Under the pieces are notes generated by a model. It saw only the letters and a list, made by a program, of their open reading frames with translations. It searched no databases and had not been told where the DNA came from. A program made the translations under genes and the position numbers. Positions 16,901 through 23,566 of a DNA stretch of 29,682 nt are shown in pieces. The stretch is from a virus. The first letter of the stretch is position 1. Each line of letters opens with the position of its first letter. The stretch is taken from positions 1 through 29,682 of the IMG/VR virus record IMGVR_UViG_3300047322_000589; one strand, 5' to 3'.

Positions 16901-17332
16901 GATCAGACCTCTCAAGCAGATTTTCTGGTGCGGTCACTCACCTTGGATAACACCATCGTGACGACAGATCAGGAGGCACTCAACGCTGCGAACTGGTATC
17001 TTTACATGTTCAAGAACCCAGGTCTCAAGGCGAAGTCAGTTCAGATTGAACCGCTTGACGACCCAACGAACCTGTGGCGATTGCTGGGTGCAGCATTCAT
17101 CTCAGATCGTCTCTCCGTGACGCGACATCCACCTCCGGGATCAGGTTCACCGCTCACGTTCGAGGTGCTAATCCAAGGTGTGCAGCACGACATTATGCCA
17201 GGTTCCTGGGATGTAAACTACGAGGTGTATCCAGGCCCGACACGTGACTTCTGGCAGTTGCCTGACTCTGCCACCAACGACGAGTACGCGCAGTACAGTA
17301 TTCTTGGCACCACGACGAGGTTGGCATACTAA
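13967..17332 (+). CDS. Large minor tail protein with lectin-like domain
   Basis: 1121 residues, GTG start sharing one base with the tape measure stop (TAGTG). Residues 1-220 are an all-beta Ser/Ala/Gly-rich domain. From about residue 240 comes the distal-tail type motif W-S-D-V-S-Q-Y-V, then SYVLDNRDRRFEPLY and YPNVKPLKRIR, typical of actinophage minor tail proteins. A carbohydrate-binding-like insert follows (FEDPTTLTYW), then the baseplate segment FDGFIEGWPQDW. Residues about 610-840 form a LamG-like lectin fold (FALEMLCKFD, VWVDGVRVD, VTIDEFAYWVD). The end returns to a baseplate-like part. It likely forms the tail tip and binds cell-surface glycans. Confidence 0.85.
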   Translation: MSGTFVADRGSGSVDSTFALTWTVVTVGAVAAGDKAILAIRSGSFNTVQSVSGGGVTWTIDARAANTGSNGGSVTVISADCPAGLANGTTLTIVDVAGGDVFDKRRWGLSEFAGLALGSPASNKIATAFGTTNLANAGTIAGASLVGDIGFAAVSFPANSVAADHTPTNSRTKIHTVSSASGSLWDNYGILPSGSPNGGESTSLGAANWAAVFIAYPQAVVVTPGFSGTHSPATPYVVTEIAFATGPADLTPTWSDVSQYVQEIHSKYGRSNPLEDIDAGSCSYVLDNRDRRFEPLYAAGPYYPNVKPLKRIRSYALENPLTHPDFEDPTTLTYWTRYQGDGALSRPAFGLAPAPKFGDNKMAVDIGTGPGSTWSGITQTGAVFQKMPVTGEYVGISIYCWASKAGFVTLTLMDQAGGTIASTTYTLIANQWNRITTYGPVVGTPTSYTFIAQPANGGAAWAAHDNVYFDGAGIHHFHTSNSNFVPQTPAAFDQVAPYSKTIYVFDGFIEGWPQDWQGGMQADCLVTAVDGFKPMSPMQVVQGNYDLVVMNDLPTWYFRLGEAFTTQAAQNVVASGIQDGVYSLSGGSPILGQPDSAIIGDYDTAAKFTSTFGSAAGDMHKTVVKIPTRQFALEMLCKFDTVLPGQSPDNNGDQYVMWSHGDNTGGYGSIINLGWNYFTVGGGVPYQGMHPYIEFFYGNNWNINRYYILNSAGTAAYWTSWHLISLYWDGLGQDGNGGMPQVWVDGVRVDLTLAANATYSANCNVRAGNSAKISRPYLGKLTQSGISRTMYLGNDYTALSGVRNVTIDEFAYWVDLIPTAGFAARHFAALGYGAPVEDSGARVGHILDQASLPVSGLNPWPASRRQIDTGISQVIGWRWNEEKLVDLIKQDTKSEGGTFYFAPSGKAVFYNRWHTIQYPYSTPKGLLSDQPIPANQLAPFEDVGSGGVDFDDTDIYNDISTSRYSAGYGDASGQQSVFDQTSQADFLVRSLTLDNTIVTTDQEALNAANWYLYMFKNPGLKAKSVQIEPLDDPTNLWRLLGAAFISDRLSVTRHPPPGSGSPLTFEVLIQGVQHDIMPGSWDVNYEVYPGPTRDFWQLPDSATNDEYAQYSILGTTTRLAY

Positions 17333-17598
17333 TGGAAGCATTCGTAGAACTCAACCATGGCAGGTGGATTGTCAACTGCCCTGCGTGCCCCAATGCCTTC
17401 CTCGAGTCCCAGGTCCCGGACATGTGCCCCAACTGCCAGACAGTTATCACAAAGGTAACTGGTCCTGCAGAGAAGGAACGCTTTGAGATCTACCAGGTCA
17501 CGTCAATACGCCCAGAGGAGAATCGCAACTGGGTGCCAGGGGAATCCATTTCTGACCTAGTGGCGGAGAACATCGCGTATGGCGTGGACAACCCCTAG
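17332..17598 (+). CDS. Small zinc-ribbon protein in tail module
   Basis: 88 residues, start in a TAATG overlap with the minor tail gene. Two CxxC pairs, CPAC at about residues 16-19 and CPNC at about residues 32-35, form a compact zinc ribbon. The rest has R-F-E-I-Y-Q-V and a Trp/Pro-containing tail. Its end overlaps the next gene by 20 bases. I recognise no family name. It is the second small zinc-ribbon protein of the tail region, the first being at 10845-11225. It may be a tail-tip component or an assembly factor; nothing in the sequence decides this. Confidence 0.65.
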   Translation: MEAFVELNHGRWIVNCPACPNAFLESQVPDMCPNCQTVITKVTGPAEKERFEIYQVTSIRPEENRNWVPGESISDLVAENIAYGVDNP

Positions 17599-18106
17599 GA
17601 CCTGGGTCAAGGGTGACTTTCCAACCGTAGGTCGCCTCAATGTGGACCTGCGTGACAACATGAACTTCCTTGGGACTGTTTGGGGCGCACGGGTGAAGGC
17701 GTCAGCATCTTTCAGCGTTGCAACAGGTAACCAGACGATTGACAACTCCTTTGACATTGAGGATTGGGACTCAGACAACTTACACAACCAGAACACGTTC
17801 TTATGGCGCTTGTCAATCAACACATCAGGTAAGTACTTCATAGGTGCAACGCATGTGTGGCAGGGCGTTGGTGGTGCAGGAAACCAGAAGCGTTGTCATC
17901 TTTTTAGCACCCGTGCTGGTGTTGACACACAGATTGCAATCGTACAGGAACGTGGCATGGAACAGAATGTGCTGACGATGGAGGCGATATACGATTGCCT
18001 CGCTGGCGACTACTTGCATCTTGAGGCATTTCAGGATACTGCAGGTGCGCTCAACTTGGTGCCCACAACGGCACATATCTTCTTTGCGTATAGGATCTCC
18101 AACTGA
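17579..18106 (+). CDS. Tail-tip protein, tandem paralogue 1
   Basis: 175 residues. It opens MAWTTPRTWVKGDF, then V-G-R-L-N-V-D-L-R-D-N-M-N-F-L, an N-terminal attachment pattern widely seen in actinophage tail proteins. The C-terminal part is a small beta jelly-roll-like domain with FDIEDWDSDN, ISTSGKYFIG-type strand (here INTSGKYFIGATHVW), a YDCLAGDYL motif and A-H-I-F-F-A-Y at the end, resembling C1q/TNF-like or phage fibre head domains. Two copies of the same architecture follow. A receptor-binding role at the tail tip is inferred. Confidence 0.75.
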   Translation: MAWTTPRTWVKGDFPTVGRLNVDLRDNMNFLGTVWGARVKASASFSVATGNQTIDNSFDIEDWDSDNLHNQNTFLWRLSINTSGKYFIGATHVWQGVGGAGNQKRCHLFSTRAGVDTQIAIVQERGMEQNVLTMEAIYDCLAGDYLHLEAFQDTAGALNLVPTTAHIFFAYRISN

Positions 18107-18648
18107 TGGCGTGGACGGTGCCAAAGACCTGGGTCACCGCAGAGATGGTTACTGCTGCCATGCTCAACACCTACGTACGTGACAACCTCACTGCCATCCG
18201 CGACCAGGTGTCTTCTAAGATGCGACGTTCTTCTGCTGCCGCAAACCAGAGCATACCGAATACCACAGAGACACGAGTATCTTTTGACACGGTAGATTGG
18301 GACACGGTAGGCACTATTGCTGACACTACAAACAACCGTCTCAACTTTCCTATCTCAGGGAAGTACGTCATTGGGTGTGGCCTGAGATGGACAAGTAATG
18401 CCAACGGGCACAGAGAAATCAAGATGTGGTACCATGACTCTGTTGCGAATACCAACGTCTGCATTGACCACGATGCCTCAGAAGCGGTATCATCGTTGTT
18501 GCCTGTGCTATCCACTGACACCGTATTTGACTGCAAGGCAGGGGACTATGTCTACTTGACGGGATGGCAAAACTCAGGTGGCGCTCTCACCATCCTCCAG
18601 CAAGACGTTGTTGACCCTGCTATCTATTGCGCGAAAGAAGGCATCTAG
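18106..18648 (+). CDS. Tail-tip protein, tandem paralogue 2
   Basis: 180 residues, sharing one base with the stop of the first copy (TGATG). The opening MAWTVPKTWVTAEMV and MLNTYVRDNL is nearly the same as in its neighbours. The body repeats the pattern: F-D-T-V-D-W-D-T, ISGKYVIGCGLRW, a VFDCKAGDYVYL motif and a short end. Between the motifs the sequence has diverged strongly, as expected for tip proteins that have specialised after duplication. It overlaps the third copy by one base (TAGTG). Confidence 0.75.
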   Translation: MAWTVPKTWVTAEMVTAAMLNTYVRDNLTAIRDQVSSKMRRSSAAANQSIPNTTETRVSFDTVDWDTVGTIADTTNNRLNFPISGKYVIGCGLRWTSNANGHREIKMWYHDSVANTNVCIDHDASEAVSSLLPVLSTDTVFDCKAGDYVYLTGWQNSGGALTILQQDVVDPAIYCAKEGI

Positions 18649-19169
18649 TGGCGTGGACAGCACCTCGCACGTGGGTTGCCTCAGAAACAATCACCACCGT
18701 GATACTGAATCAGCACATTAGGGACAACTTGCTTTCTTTGTTGACTGTGCCATTAGTCAAGATGACAAAGGTAGCAGCACAGTCAATCCCGAACACTGCT
18801 GCTGACACCTTAGTTACGATTGACACAACTACCTACGACACAGACAGCATGGCAGACACAGCAAACAACCGTCTCAATATCAACACTGCAGGTAAGTACC
18901 TTATTGGTACACATGCCCAGTGGGCAACTGATGCAACAGGATGGCGGTTGTCACGAGTCAAGATAGTACGATCTGCTGTCACCAGCATCATTGCTGAGGT
19001 ACGTGGGGTCGCATCAGGCAACCAGGTTTCAAGAGTTGCAACCACTTTGTATGATTGCCAGGTAGGAGATCGTCTCCAGTTATACGTTGCCAACAACGCC
19101 TCAGCCGCCATAAATGTACTTGCAACAGGCCCTAGTCCTGGTTTGTGGGCCTTCCGTATTGGTACCTGA
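18648..19169 (+). CDS. Tail-tip protein, tandem paralogue 3
   Basis: 173 residues from the GTG at 18648, chosen because it shares one base with the previous stop and yields the same opening as the other copies (AWTAPRTWVASETI, LNQHIRDNLL). The shared motifs recur: IDTTTYDTDSMADTANNRL, NTAGKYLIGTHAQW and LYDCQVGDRLQLYV, ending in L-W-A-F-R. It is closer to copy 2 than to copy 1 in the N-N-R-L-N segment. The holin gene follows after 13 bases. Confidence 0.75.
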   Translation: MAWTAPRTWVASETITTVILNQHIRDNLLSLLTVPLVKMTKVAAQSIPNTAADTLVTIDTTTYDTDSMADTANNRLNINTAGKYLIGTHAQWATDATGWRLSRVKIVRSAVTSIIAEVRGVASGNQVSRVATTLYDCQVGDRLQLYVANNASAAINVLATGPSPGLWAFRIGT

Positions 19170-19182
19170 AAGGAGGTGACAC

Positions 19183-19434
19183 ATGAAGACACCAGATTTT
19201 ACCCCAGTGGGGATTACTTCTATCCTGCTTGCTGTCGTGACGAACCTGGTTGTTATTTTCGGCCTCGACATCTCGAGCGCGCAGCAAGGTGCAATAACGG
19301 GACTTGTTTCCGCCATCGTTCTCGCTGCGTTCCTCATCCATGATGCAGTGATCCGTCACGGCAGGGCAGGCATTGCCGCAGCGGCAGTATCATCTGCAGA
19401 TCCCGCGAAGGAACTTGCCGCAGTACGGAAGTAG
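19183..19434 (+). CDS. Holin (putative)
   Basis: 83 residues. Two hydrophobic stretches are visible, ITSILLAVVTNLVVIFG (about 11-27) and AITGLVSAIVLAAFLIHDAV (about 37-56), followed by a charged Ala-rich tail ending in a Lys. That is the class II-like layout of many actinophage holins, which open the inner membrane to release lysins. Its ribosome binding site is an 11-base match to the 16S anti-SD (AAAGGAGGTGA at 19169-19179), with good spacing to ATG 19183, the strongest in the window. Position between tail genes and the Rpf-like lysin supports holin. No biochemical family is certain. Confidence 0.75.
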   Translation: MKTPDFTPVGITSILLAVVTNLVVIFGLDISSAQQGAITGLVSAIVLAAFLIHDAVIRHGRAGIAAAAVSSADPAKELAAVRK

Positions 19435-19454
19435 CAAAGGAGTTGCGCCCTTTG
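19435..19454 (+). promoter_or_regulatory. Short hairpin just after holin stop
   Basis: CAAAGG (19435-19440) and CCTTTG (19449-19454) form a six-base stem around an eight-base loop. The stem includes an AAAGGAG sequence that looks like a ribosome binding site, so the structure could hide it. It follows the holin stop by one base. The fold is visible; function is unknown. Confidence 0.35.
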
Positions 19455-19490
19455 TGAAGGTCTCGATACGATACGCACGTCCCAACCCCC

Positions 19491-19525
19491 ACGGGCAGTA
19501 GGTCAAGTGACAACCTACTGCCCGT
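19491..19525 (+). terminator. Strong hairpin between holin and Rpf-like gene (terminator/attenuator)
   Basis: A perfect 13-base stem (19491-19503 with 19513-19525, ACGGGCAGTAGGT and its complement) closes a nine-base loop. A pyrimidine-rich stretch follows (TCCCTTATCCCC), but there is no clear run of T. It lies between the holin stop and the ribosome binding site of the Rpf-like gene. It could end or reduce transcription, or be an RNA processing site. The GTG at 19507 that could start the next gene lies in the loop. Confidence 0.5.
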
Positions 19526-20082
19526 TCCCTTATCCCCTAGTAGGAGGTTGCCTCATCAGGTATGCCGTAGCGACAGTCGTTGCCCTTCTTGTGTCTCCAG
19601 GAGTAGCACAAGCACATGGGCTTTTCAACTACTCCTCTGCAACACCCACGAACCACCGCTTCGTCTGGCAGGCAGCAAATGCTCGTGCCAAGACCTACAA
19701 GTACGAACAAGCGATGGGACACGCTCGATCCCCCTATCCAGGTCTCAGTTTGTGGCGACGCACACTCAGTGGTCGTCTCCACTTCAGGGACCTATGGCGC
19801 CAGCGCGCACGTGACGCCGTCCACACCTGGCGTGTGAAGACAGCGGGACTCAGATGCATCCACACTCACGAAGGTGCTTGGAATGACAACACCGGCAACG
19901 GATACTACGGTGGTTTGCAGATGGATATCTCGTTTCAGGATCACTGGGGACGCTTCATACTACACCATCAAGGAACTGCTAACCGATGGTCGCCTTTCGA
20001 TCAGATACGAGTGGCATACAAGGCAGTAAGGTCCATCGGATACGGTCCTTGGCCCAACACGCGACGAATGTGCGGAATCTGA
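19507..20082 (+). CDS. Secreted Rpf-like transglycosylase (lysis protein)
   Basis: 191 residues if read from the GTG at 19507. A signal sequence is visible, R-Y-A-V-A-T-V-V-A-L-L-V with an A-x-A-like cleavage site (VAQA|HG, residues 33-36). The C-terminal part is a resuscitation-promoting-factor/transglycosylase-like domain: HEGAWNDNTGNGYYGGLQ at about 121-138, with Glu122 as likely catalytic acid and Cys117 and Cys189 as the expected disulfide. It should cleave glycan strands of actinobacterial peptidoglycan outside the membrane. The start is uncertain: GTG 19507 lies in a hairpin loop, whereas AGGAGG (19541-19546) is ideally spaced only for an ATC at 19555, which would begin directly at the signal peptide. 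Confidence 0.82.
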   Translation: MTTYCPFPYPLVGGCLIRYAVATVVALLVSPGVAQAHGLFNYSSATPTNHRFVWQAANARAKTYKYEQAMGHARSPYPGLSLWRRTLSGRLHFRDLWRQRARDAVHTWRVKTAGLRCIHTHEGAWNDNTGNGYYGGLQMDISFQDHWGRFILHHQGTANRWSPFDQIRVAYKAVRSIGYGPWPNTRRMCGI

Positions 20083-20102
20083 CGTAACCCCTACCGCGTG
20101 TA

Positions 20103-20176
20103 TCGCACGCTAACGGGATCCTACGGCGTGGTCAATGTTATCCCATGGGCCGCACGTAGGATCCCGCAGCGTGCGA
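20103..20176. terminator. Imperfect inverted repeat between convergent genes
   Basis: The left arm (20103-20125) and right arm (20155-20176) pair over 21 bases: TCGCACGCT and CGGGATCCTACG match their complements perfectly, with a small bulge (AA against G) between. The loop is 29 bases. The repeat lies in the 123-base space between the Rpf-like gene (plus) and DNA polymerase (minus), the place for a bidirectional terminator. Neither side has a strong T run and the loop is long, so a plain intrinsic terminator is not certain. Confidence 0.55.
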
Positions 20177-20205
20177 CAGCGCGCCGGTCACGCTCGAAGA
20201 TCGAC

Positions 20206-22656
20206 TCACACGCCCGACGCAGCATGCAACGTCTCCGTGAACTCCTCGTCCTCTTTGCCACCCCACGTGCGCTTGATCTCGATTTCCGCCTTGAACGGAA
20301 GTTGTGACCAGTCGACACCTGGCAACGAGGGTAGGTTCTGCTCCATCTCGTAGAACACGATCTCGGAGACCTTCTGCACAGTCGCTGGGTCCTCGTGTAC
20401 GAGAATGCAGATCGAGTCATGCACGGTGAAGAGGATCCTTGCGTCAATCTGCTCGTCACGTAGGCGGCAGTGGATTCTGCGAAGAGCGTCCGTACACATG
20501 AGCGAGGCGAAACCCTGGATCGGGGTGTTCACCGTCTGCCTCTCGACGCGATGCCACTCACCTGTCGGGATGAACTGGAAGCGCCTGTAGTTCCCGAACG
20601 GTGTCGAGACGTTGTACTCCCGATGCACGGCATCCTTCATTTCCTGCATCCATTCAACCAGACGTGGGAACCCGCGAAGGAACTTGTTGTAGTACGCTTC
20701 TACTTCCTTTGGCGACCAACGTGCGCCTCGCATACTCTCCAGCATGTCCATCTCGGGACCGGTCGCGATAGAACGAGGACCACGCCCGTACACCAATCCG
20801 AAGTTGAGGCACTTAGCGAGATACCGCTCATATTTCGTGACTTCGTCTTTTGGTTTCTGCCAAAGGTTGTATGCGACTTCCTGATGGATATCTCTACCGT
20901 CCCGATAGACATCGAGAAGTGCTTTGTCTTCGGAAAAGAGTCCCGCCACCCGTAACTCCAACTGAGAATAATCCGCTTCCACAAGAACATACCCGTCCGG
21001 CGCAGCGAATCCGGACCTGACGTCTTCCCCAACGTGAGATGCATCTGGGATGTTCTGAAGATTCGGGTTCGCGCATGATAGGCGCCCAGTTGACGTTCCT
21101 GCTGTGAAGAAGTTGGCATGGATCAACGACCACCCTTCTGAGTCAATCTCTGTGCATCGAGCGATCATGCCCTTGACGTAGGTACCAAGCACCTTCGACT
21201 TCTGCCGGTACCCGAGTATGCCCTGCAGGCACATGGCAATCAGGTCGCGTCCTTCTTTCCTTGCAATCGACGCGAGTACCTTGAGTACGTCTTTCTCCGT
21301 TGTCTGCTTGCCCTTATTCTTGTACGCATATCTACCAACAGCGCCTCCTTGCGGGACCACGCATCCGGCATGCTCATAGATCACCTTCTTGACCTGCTTG
21401 GGGGAGTTGGGATTGAACTCTGTGATCTCACCATCTGTGATGATGCGAACCTGTTCTTGGAGTACCAGTAGTTCTGCCGCCAACGCGATCTCGATGCGTT
21501 CGAGCATGTCCTTGAAGTACTGAGCACGAACAGGAACACCGTGGCGTTCAATCTCAGCGAGCGCGAGCGTTGCTGGCATCAGCGTGTCGTTGACGAACCT
21601 CAGCACATCATGCTGCTCTTGCTTTGCACGTGACAGTCGTTCGACCTCGAGGGCGTCGTGCAGGCGTGCTGTGTACCACGTGTCGAGGAACTGGTACTCC
21701 ATCAGTTCCTTCATCATACGAACCCTGACGAGTTTGTTCTCCTCAGCATTGTAGTCGTCAATCCACTTCCCCATCGGGATCTCGTAATCGGGCGCGTCAA
21801 AGTAGACACGTGACAGCATCTTCAACCCGTGGATGCGGTACCTGTTTGAGGGACGCTCGTCCAAGGCATAATGCATGAGCATGGTGTCTTTGCAGTTGTG
21901 ATACAGAAGCAACTCGCGTCCAAGGAAGTTCGATAGGTGTTGCACGTCGAACTTCGCATTGTGGAAGACGATTGGGTTCTGCCGCTGCTCCATCCAGTCG
22001 AAGACCTCCATGTGCTCGCGGAGGAAGTCAGCGGTGAGGATGGTACCGCATCCCGCCCCGTCCTCTGCCAATGCGCAGAATGCTACCGTGAGGACTTCGT
22101 TGCCATGAGGCATGAACATGAACCCCAAGGTCTCAATGTCACAAGAGACAACGCGAGCGTCACGCAGGATGTAGTCAAGGTAGGAGAGGTCGTTTACTGC
22201 CCACTCGTGCTCGTATGCGTCTGGGCCTGGTAATACCACATCTTGAGTCGCCAGTTTGTAGATATCTGCAGCAAAGTCGCGGAATAGATCCCAGTCGCGG
22301 AAGATGGCAAAGGGCGAGTAGGTGGCGACTGTAACCTGCCCAGTTGGGGCAATGTAGGCACGACCACGGTATTTCTGAATGGACACGCCTTTGGTCGTAC
22401 CAAGGACAGCGGCAAGAGATACGCCACCAAGACATAGGATCTTGTCATACTCGCCCAGTTCACCTGACTGCACCACCTCTGAATGGAATGCCTGCCATGA
22501 CTCTGCTTTCGTGAACTTCTGCCCCTGCTTGCCAAGAGCAATGAAGTCATAGTCCTTGATACCACACGCACGTAGGATTCTCACTGTCAGGTCATAAGCG
22601 GACCCGGATCCCATAGAACGTGGAATCGGTGTCTCGTGAAGAACTGCTACCTTCAT
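20206..22656 (-). CDS. DNA polymerase, family A, with UDG-like N-terminal domain and 3'-5' exonuclease
   Basis: 816 residues; the replicative polymerase. Residues 1-125 resemble a uracil-DNA glycosylase fold: ILCLGGVSLAAVLG (73-86), KYRGR (95-99) and ATYSPFAIFR (111-120), which correspond to the UDG G-x-x-A-x-x-x-L and T-x-H-P-s-x-x-L-R patterns. The His is replaced by Ser114 and the front catalytic motif is not obvious, so this part is probably non-catalytic. The exonuclease domain has D173 and E175 (DIET), D237 (FHNAKFD) and a YQFLD motif. The polymerase domain shows DYSQLELR (562-569), the O-helix R611-K615-F619 and VHDS (745-748). Phe619 suggests normal discrimination against dideoxynucleotides. 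It is the last gene of the leftward block and overlaps the micro-gene by four bases. Confidence 0.95.
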   Translation of the reverse strand: MKVAVLHETPIPRSMGSGSAYDLTVRILRACGIKDYDFIALGKQGQKFTKAESWQAFHSEVVQSGELGEYDKILCLGGVSLAAVLGTTKGVSIQKYRGRAYIAPTGQVTVATYSPFAIFRDWDLFRDFAADIYKLATQDVVLPGPDAYEHEWAVNDLSYLDYILRDARVVSCDIETLGFMFMPHGNEVLTVAFCALAEDGAGCGTILTADFLREHMEVFDWMEQRQNPIVFHNAKFDVQHLSNFLGRELLLYHNCKDTMLMHYALDERPSNRYRIHGLKMLSRVYFDAPDYEIPMGKWIDDYNAEENKLVRVRMMKELMEYQFLDTWYTARLHDALEVERLSRAKQEQHDVLRFVNDTLMPATLALAEIERHGVPVRAQYFKDMLERIEIALAAELLVLQEQVRIITDGEITEFNPNSPKQVKKVIYEHAGCVVPQGGAVGRYAYKNKGKQTTEKDVLKVLASIARKEGRDLIAMCLQGILGYRQKSKVLGTYVKGMIARCTEIDSEGWSLIHANFFTAGTSTGRLSCANPNLQNIPDASHVGEDVRSGFAAPDGYVLVEADYSQLELRVAGLFSEDKALLDVYRDGRDIHQEVAYNLWQKPKDEVTKYERYLAKCLNFGLVYGRGPRSIATGPEMDMLESMRGARWSPKEVEAYYNKFLRGFPRLVEWMQEMKDAVHREYNVSTPFGNYRRFQFIPTGEWHRVERQTVNTPIQGFASLMCTDALRRIHCRLRDEQIDARILFTVHDSICILVHEDPATVQKVSEIVFYEMEQNLPSLPGVDWSQLPFKAEIEIKRTWGGKEDEEFTETLHAASGV

Positions 22657-22742
22657 TTAGGCCAATCCTGTGTAATAGCGACTATGCAAATGGTGTAGAA
22701 AATAAATGCTCCTATCATCCACAAAACTGTTGATCTGGTCAT
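22653..22742 (-). CDS. Single-span membrane micro-protein of 29 residues
   Basis: ATG 22742 overlaps the DpdA stop (ATGA), and TGA at 22653-22655 overlaps the polymerase start (ATGA), so the frame fills the 82-base space exactly. The product begins MTRSTVLW, has a hydrophobic core (MIGAFIFYTICIVAI) and ends TQDWPK. It looks like one transmembrane helix with a short polar end. The perfect four-base overlaps on both sides argue for a real, translationally coupled gene. No strong ribosome binding site is seen. I do not know its function. Confidence 0.6.
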   Translation of the reverse strand: MTRSTVLWMIGAFIFYTICIVAITQDWPK

Positions 22743-23566
22743 GGGATGCTCACTTCAGTAGGTGCTGACCTGATACCTCGTGACGCCAACTTGAACTGAG
22801 TGACGTTGTGATTCGCTCTTTCAAGTGTCTCAGAATGATTACTGAAGGAGTAGTCAAAGTAGTTCTCTGGACGGTGTATTTGCACTGGGTCCCTATCGTG
22901 ACTGAGACGGCGCCCCTGCATCGCGTAGATGAAAGGTTTGGCGGTGTCGATTGACCTGATGAAGGAGAACTCACGTGCCAGGTCACACAGCGACCACTTG
23001 CATGTCCACCCCAACAGGTGCGTCTCGATACCTACCATCGCGTACGGTTCAAGGTACTTGCGAAGAAGGTTCGACAACCCGCCCATAACAAGAGTGTCAT
23101 AGTCCTTAGACAACCCAATCGTGAGCAGGTCCTTGAACCCATAGGCGCCTGCCGTGTCGACCAACTGCTTGAGGCACCATGACCAGTCAATCTCGTCACG
23201 TCCTTGTGGGACGACCATGAGGCGTGGTGTCGGTGAACAGGCCTGGAACAACGCTGATTCATTGAGGAACTTGAATCCCTCCCGTGCCTGCTGTACGGTG
23301 AACATGGCGTGGAACAAAGTGTCAGGGATTACGATCTCCCGGGCCTTGATCGCAATAGCATTGACGAGGACTTCTTCGATTGCCTGACCTGACTTGAACT
23401 CGTGTGCTGAGTTGTCAAGCGTGATCCAGTCACCTGCGTCACCACACGCAGTCATGAACTGCCTGTACTCCCGATTCTCAAGAAGATGGTTGAGAGCAAG
23501 GTGCATGTCTGCAGTTGCACGCCACCGTACTGAGTCAGCGACTGGGGGAATGAGTGCGATTTTCAA
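22739..23566 (-). CDS. DpdA-like DNA transglycosylase (TGT family)
   Basis: DpdA enzymes exchange guanine in DNA for a 7-deazaguanine, as tRNA-guanine transglycosylase (TGT) does in tRNA. The start is the TTG at 23566: AAAGGAG lies six bases before it. The product has 275 residues. The TGT-like landmarks are ITLDNSAHE (48-56, corresponding to the TGT D-S-G-G-F-Q base-binding motif), VIPD (79-82), VVPQG (118-122, like the TGT V-Q-G motif), GIETHLLG (179-186) and IRSIDTAKP (203-211), where Asp207 is the best candidate nucleophile. The four-ligand zinc site of bacterial TGT is not visible. It overlaps DUF3310 by 32 bases. The full preQ0 pathway in the same operon makes the assignment strong. Confidence 0.85.
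   Translation of the reverse strand: MKIALIPPVADSVRWRATADMHLALNHLLENREYRQFMTACGDAGDWITLDNSAHEFKSGQAIEEVLVNAIAIKAREIVIPDTLFHAMFTVQQAREGFKFLNESALFQACSPTPRLMVVPQGRDEIDWSWCLKQLVDTAGAYGFKDLLTIGLSKDYDTLVMGGLSNLLRKYLEPYAMVGIETHLLGWTCKWSLCDLAREFSFIRSIDTAKPFIYAMQGRRLSHDRDPVQIHRPENYFDYSFSNHSETLERANHNVTQFKLASRGIRSAPTEVSIP

Noticed and set aside
16236-16937. 233-codon minus-strand frame inside the large minor tail gene
   Set aside because: It lacks a start context and runs against a well-supported gene with recognisable domains; no leftward gene fits within the late region.
19454-19501. 15-codon frame (GTG 19454 to TAG 19501) after the holin
   Set aside because: The AAAGGAG site is 11 bases away and part of a hairpin, and the product shows no features. 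It could be a leader peptide but there is no real support.
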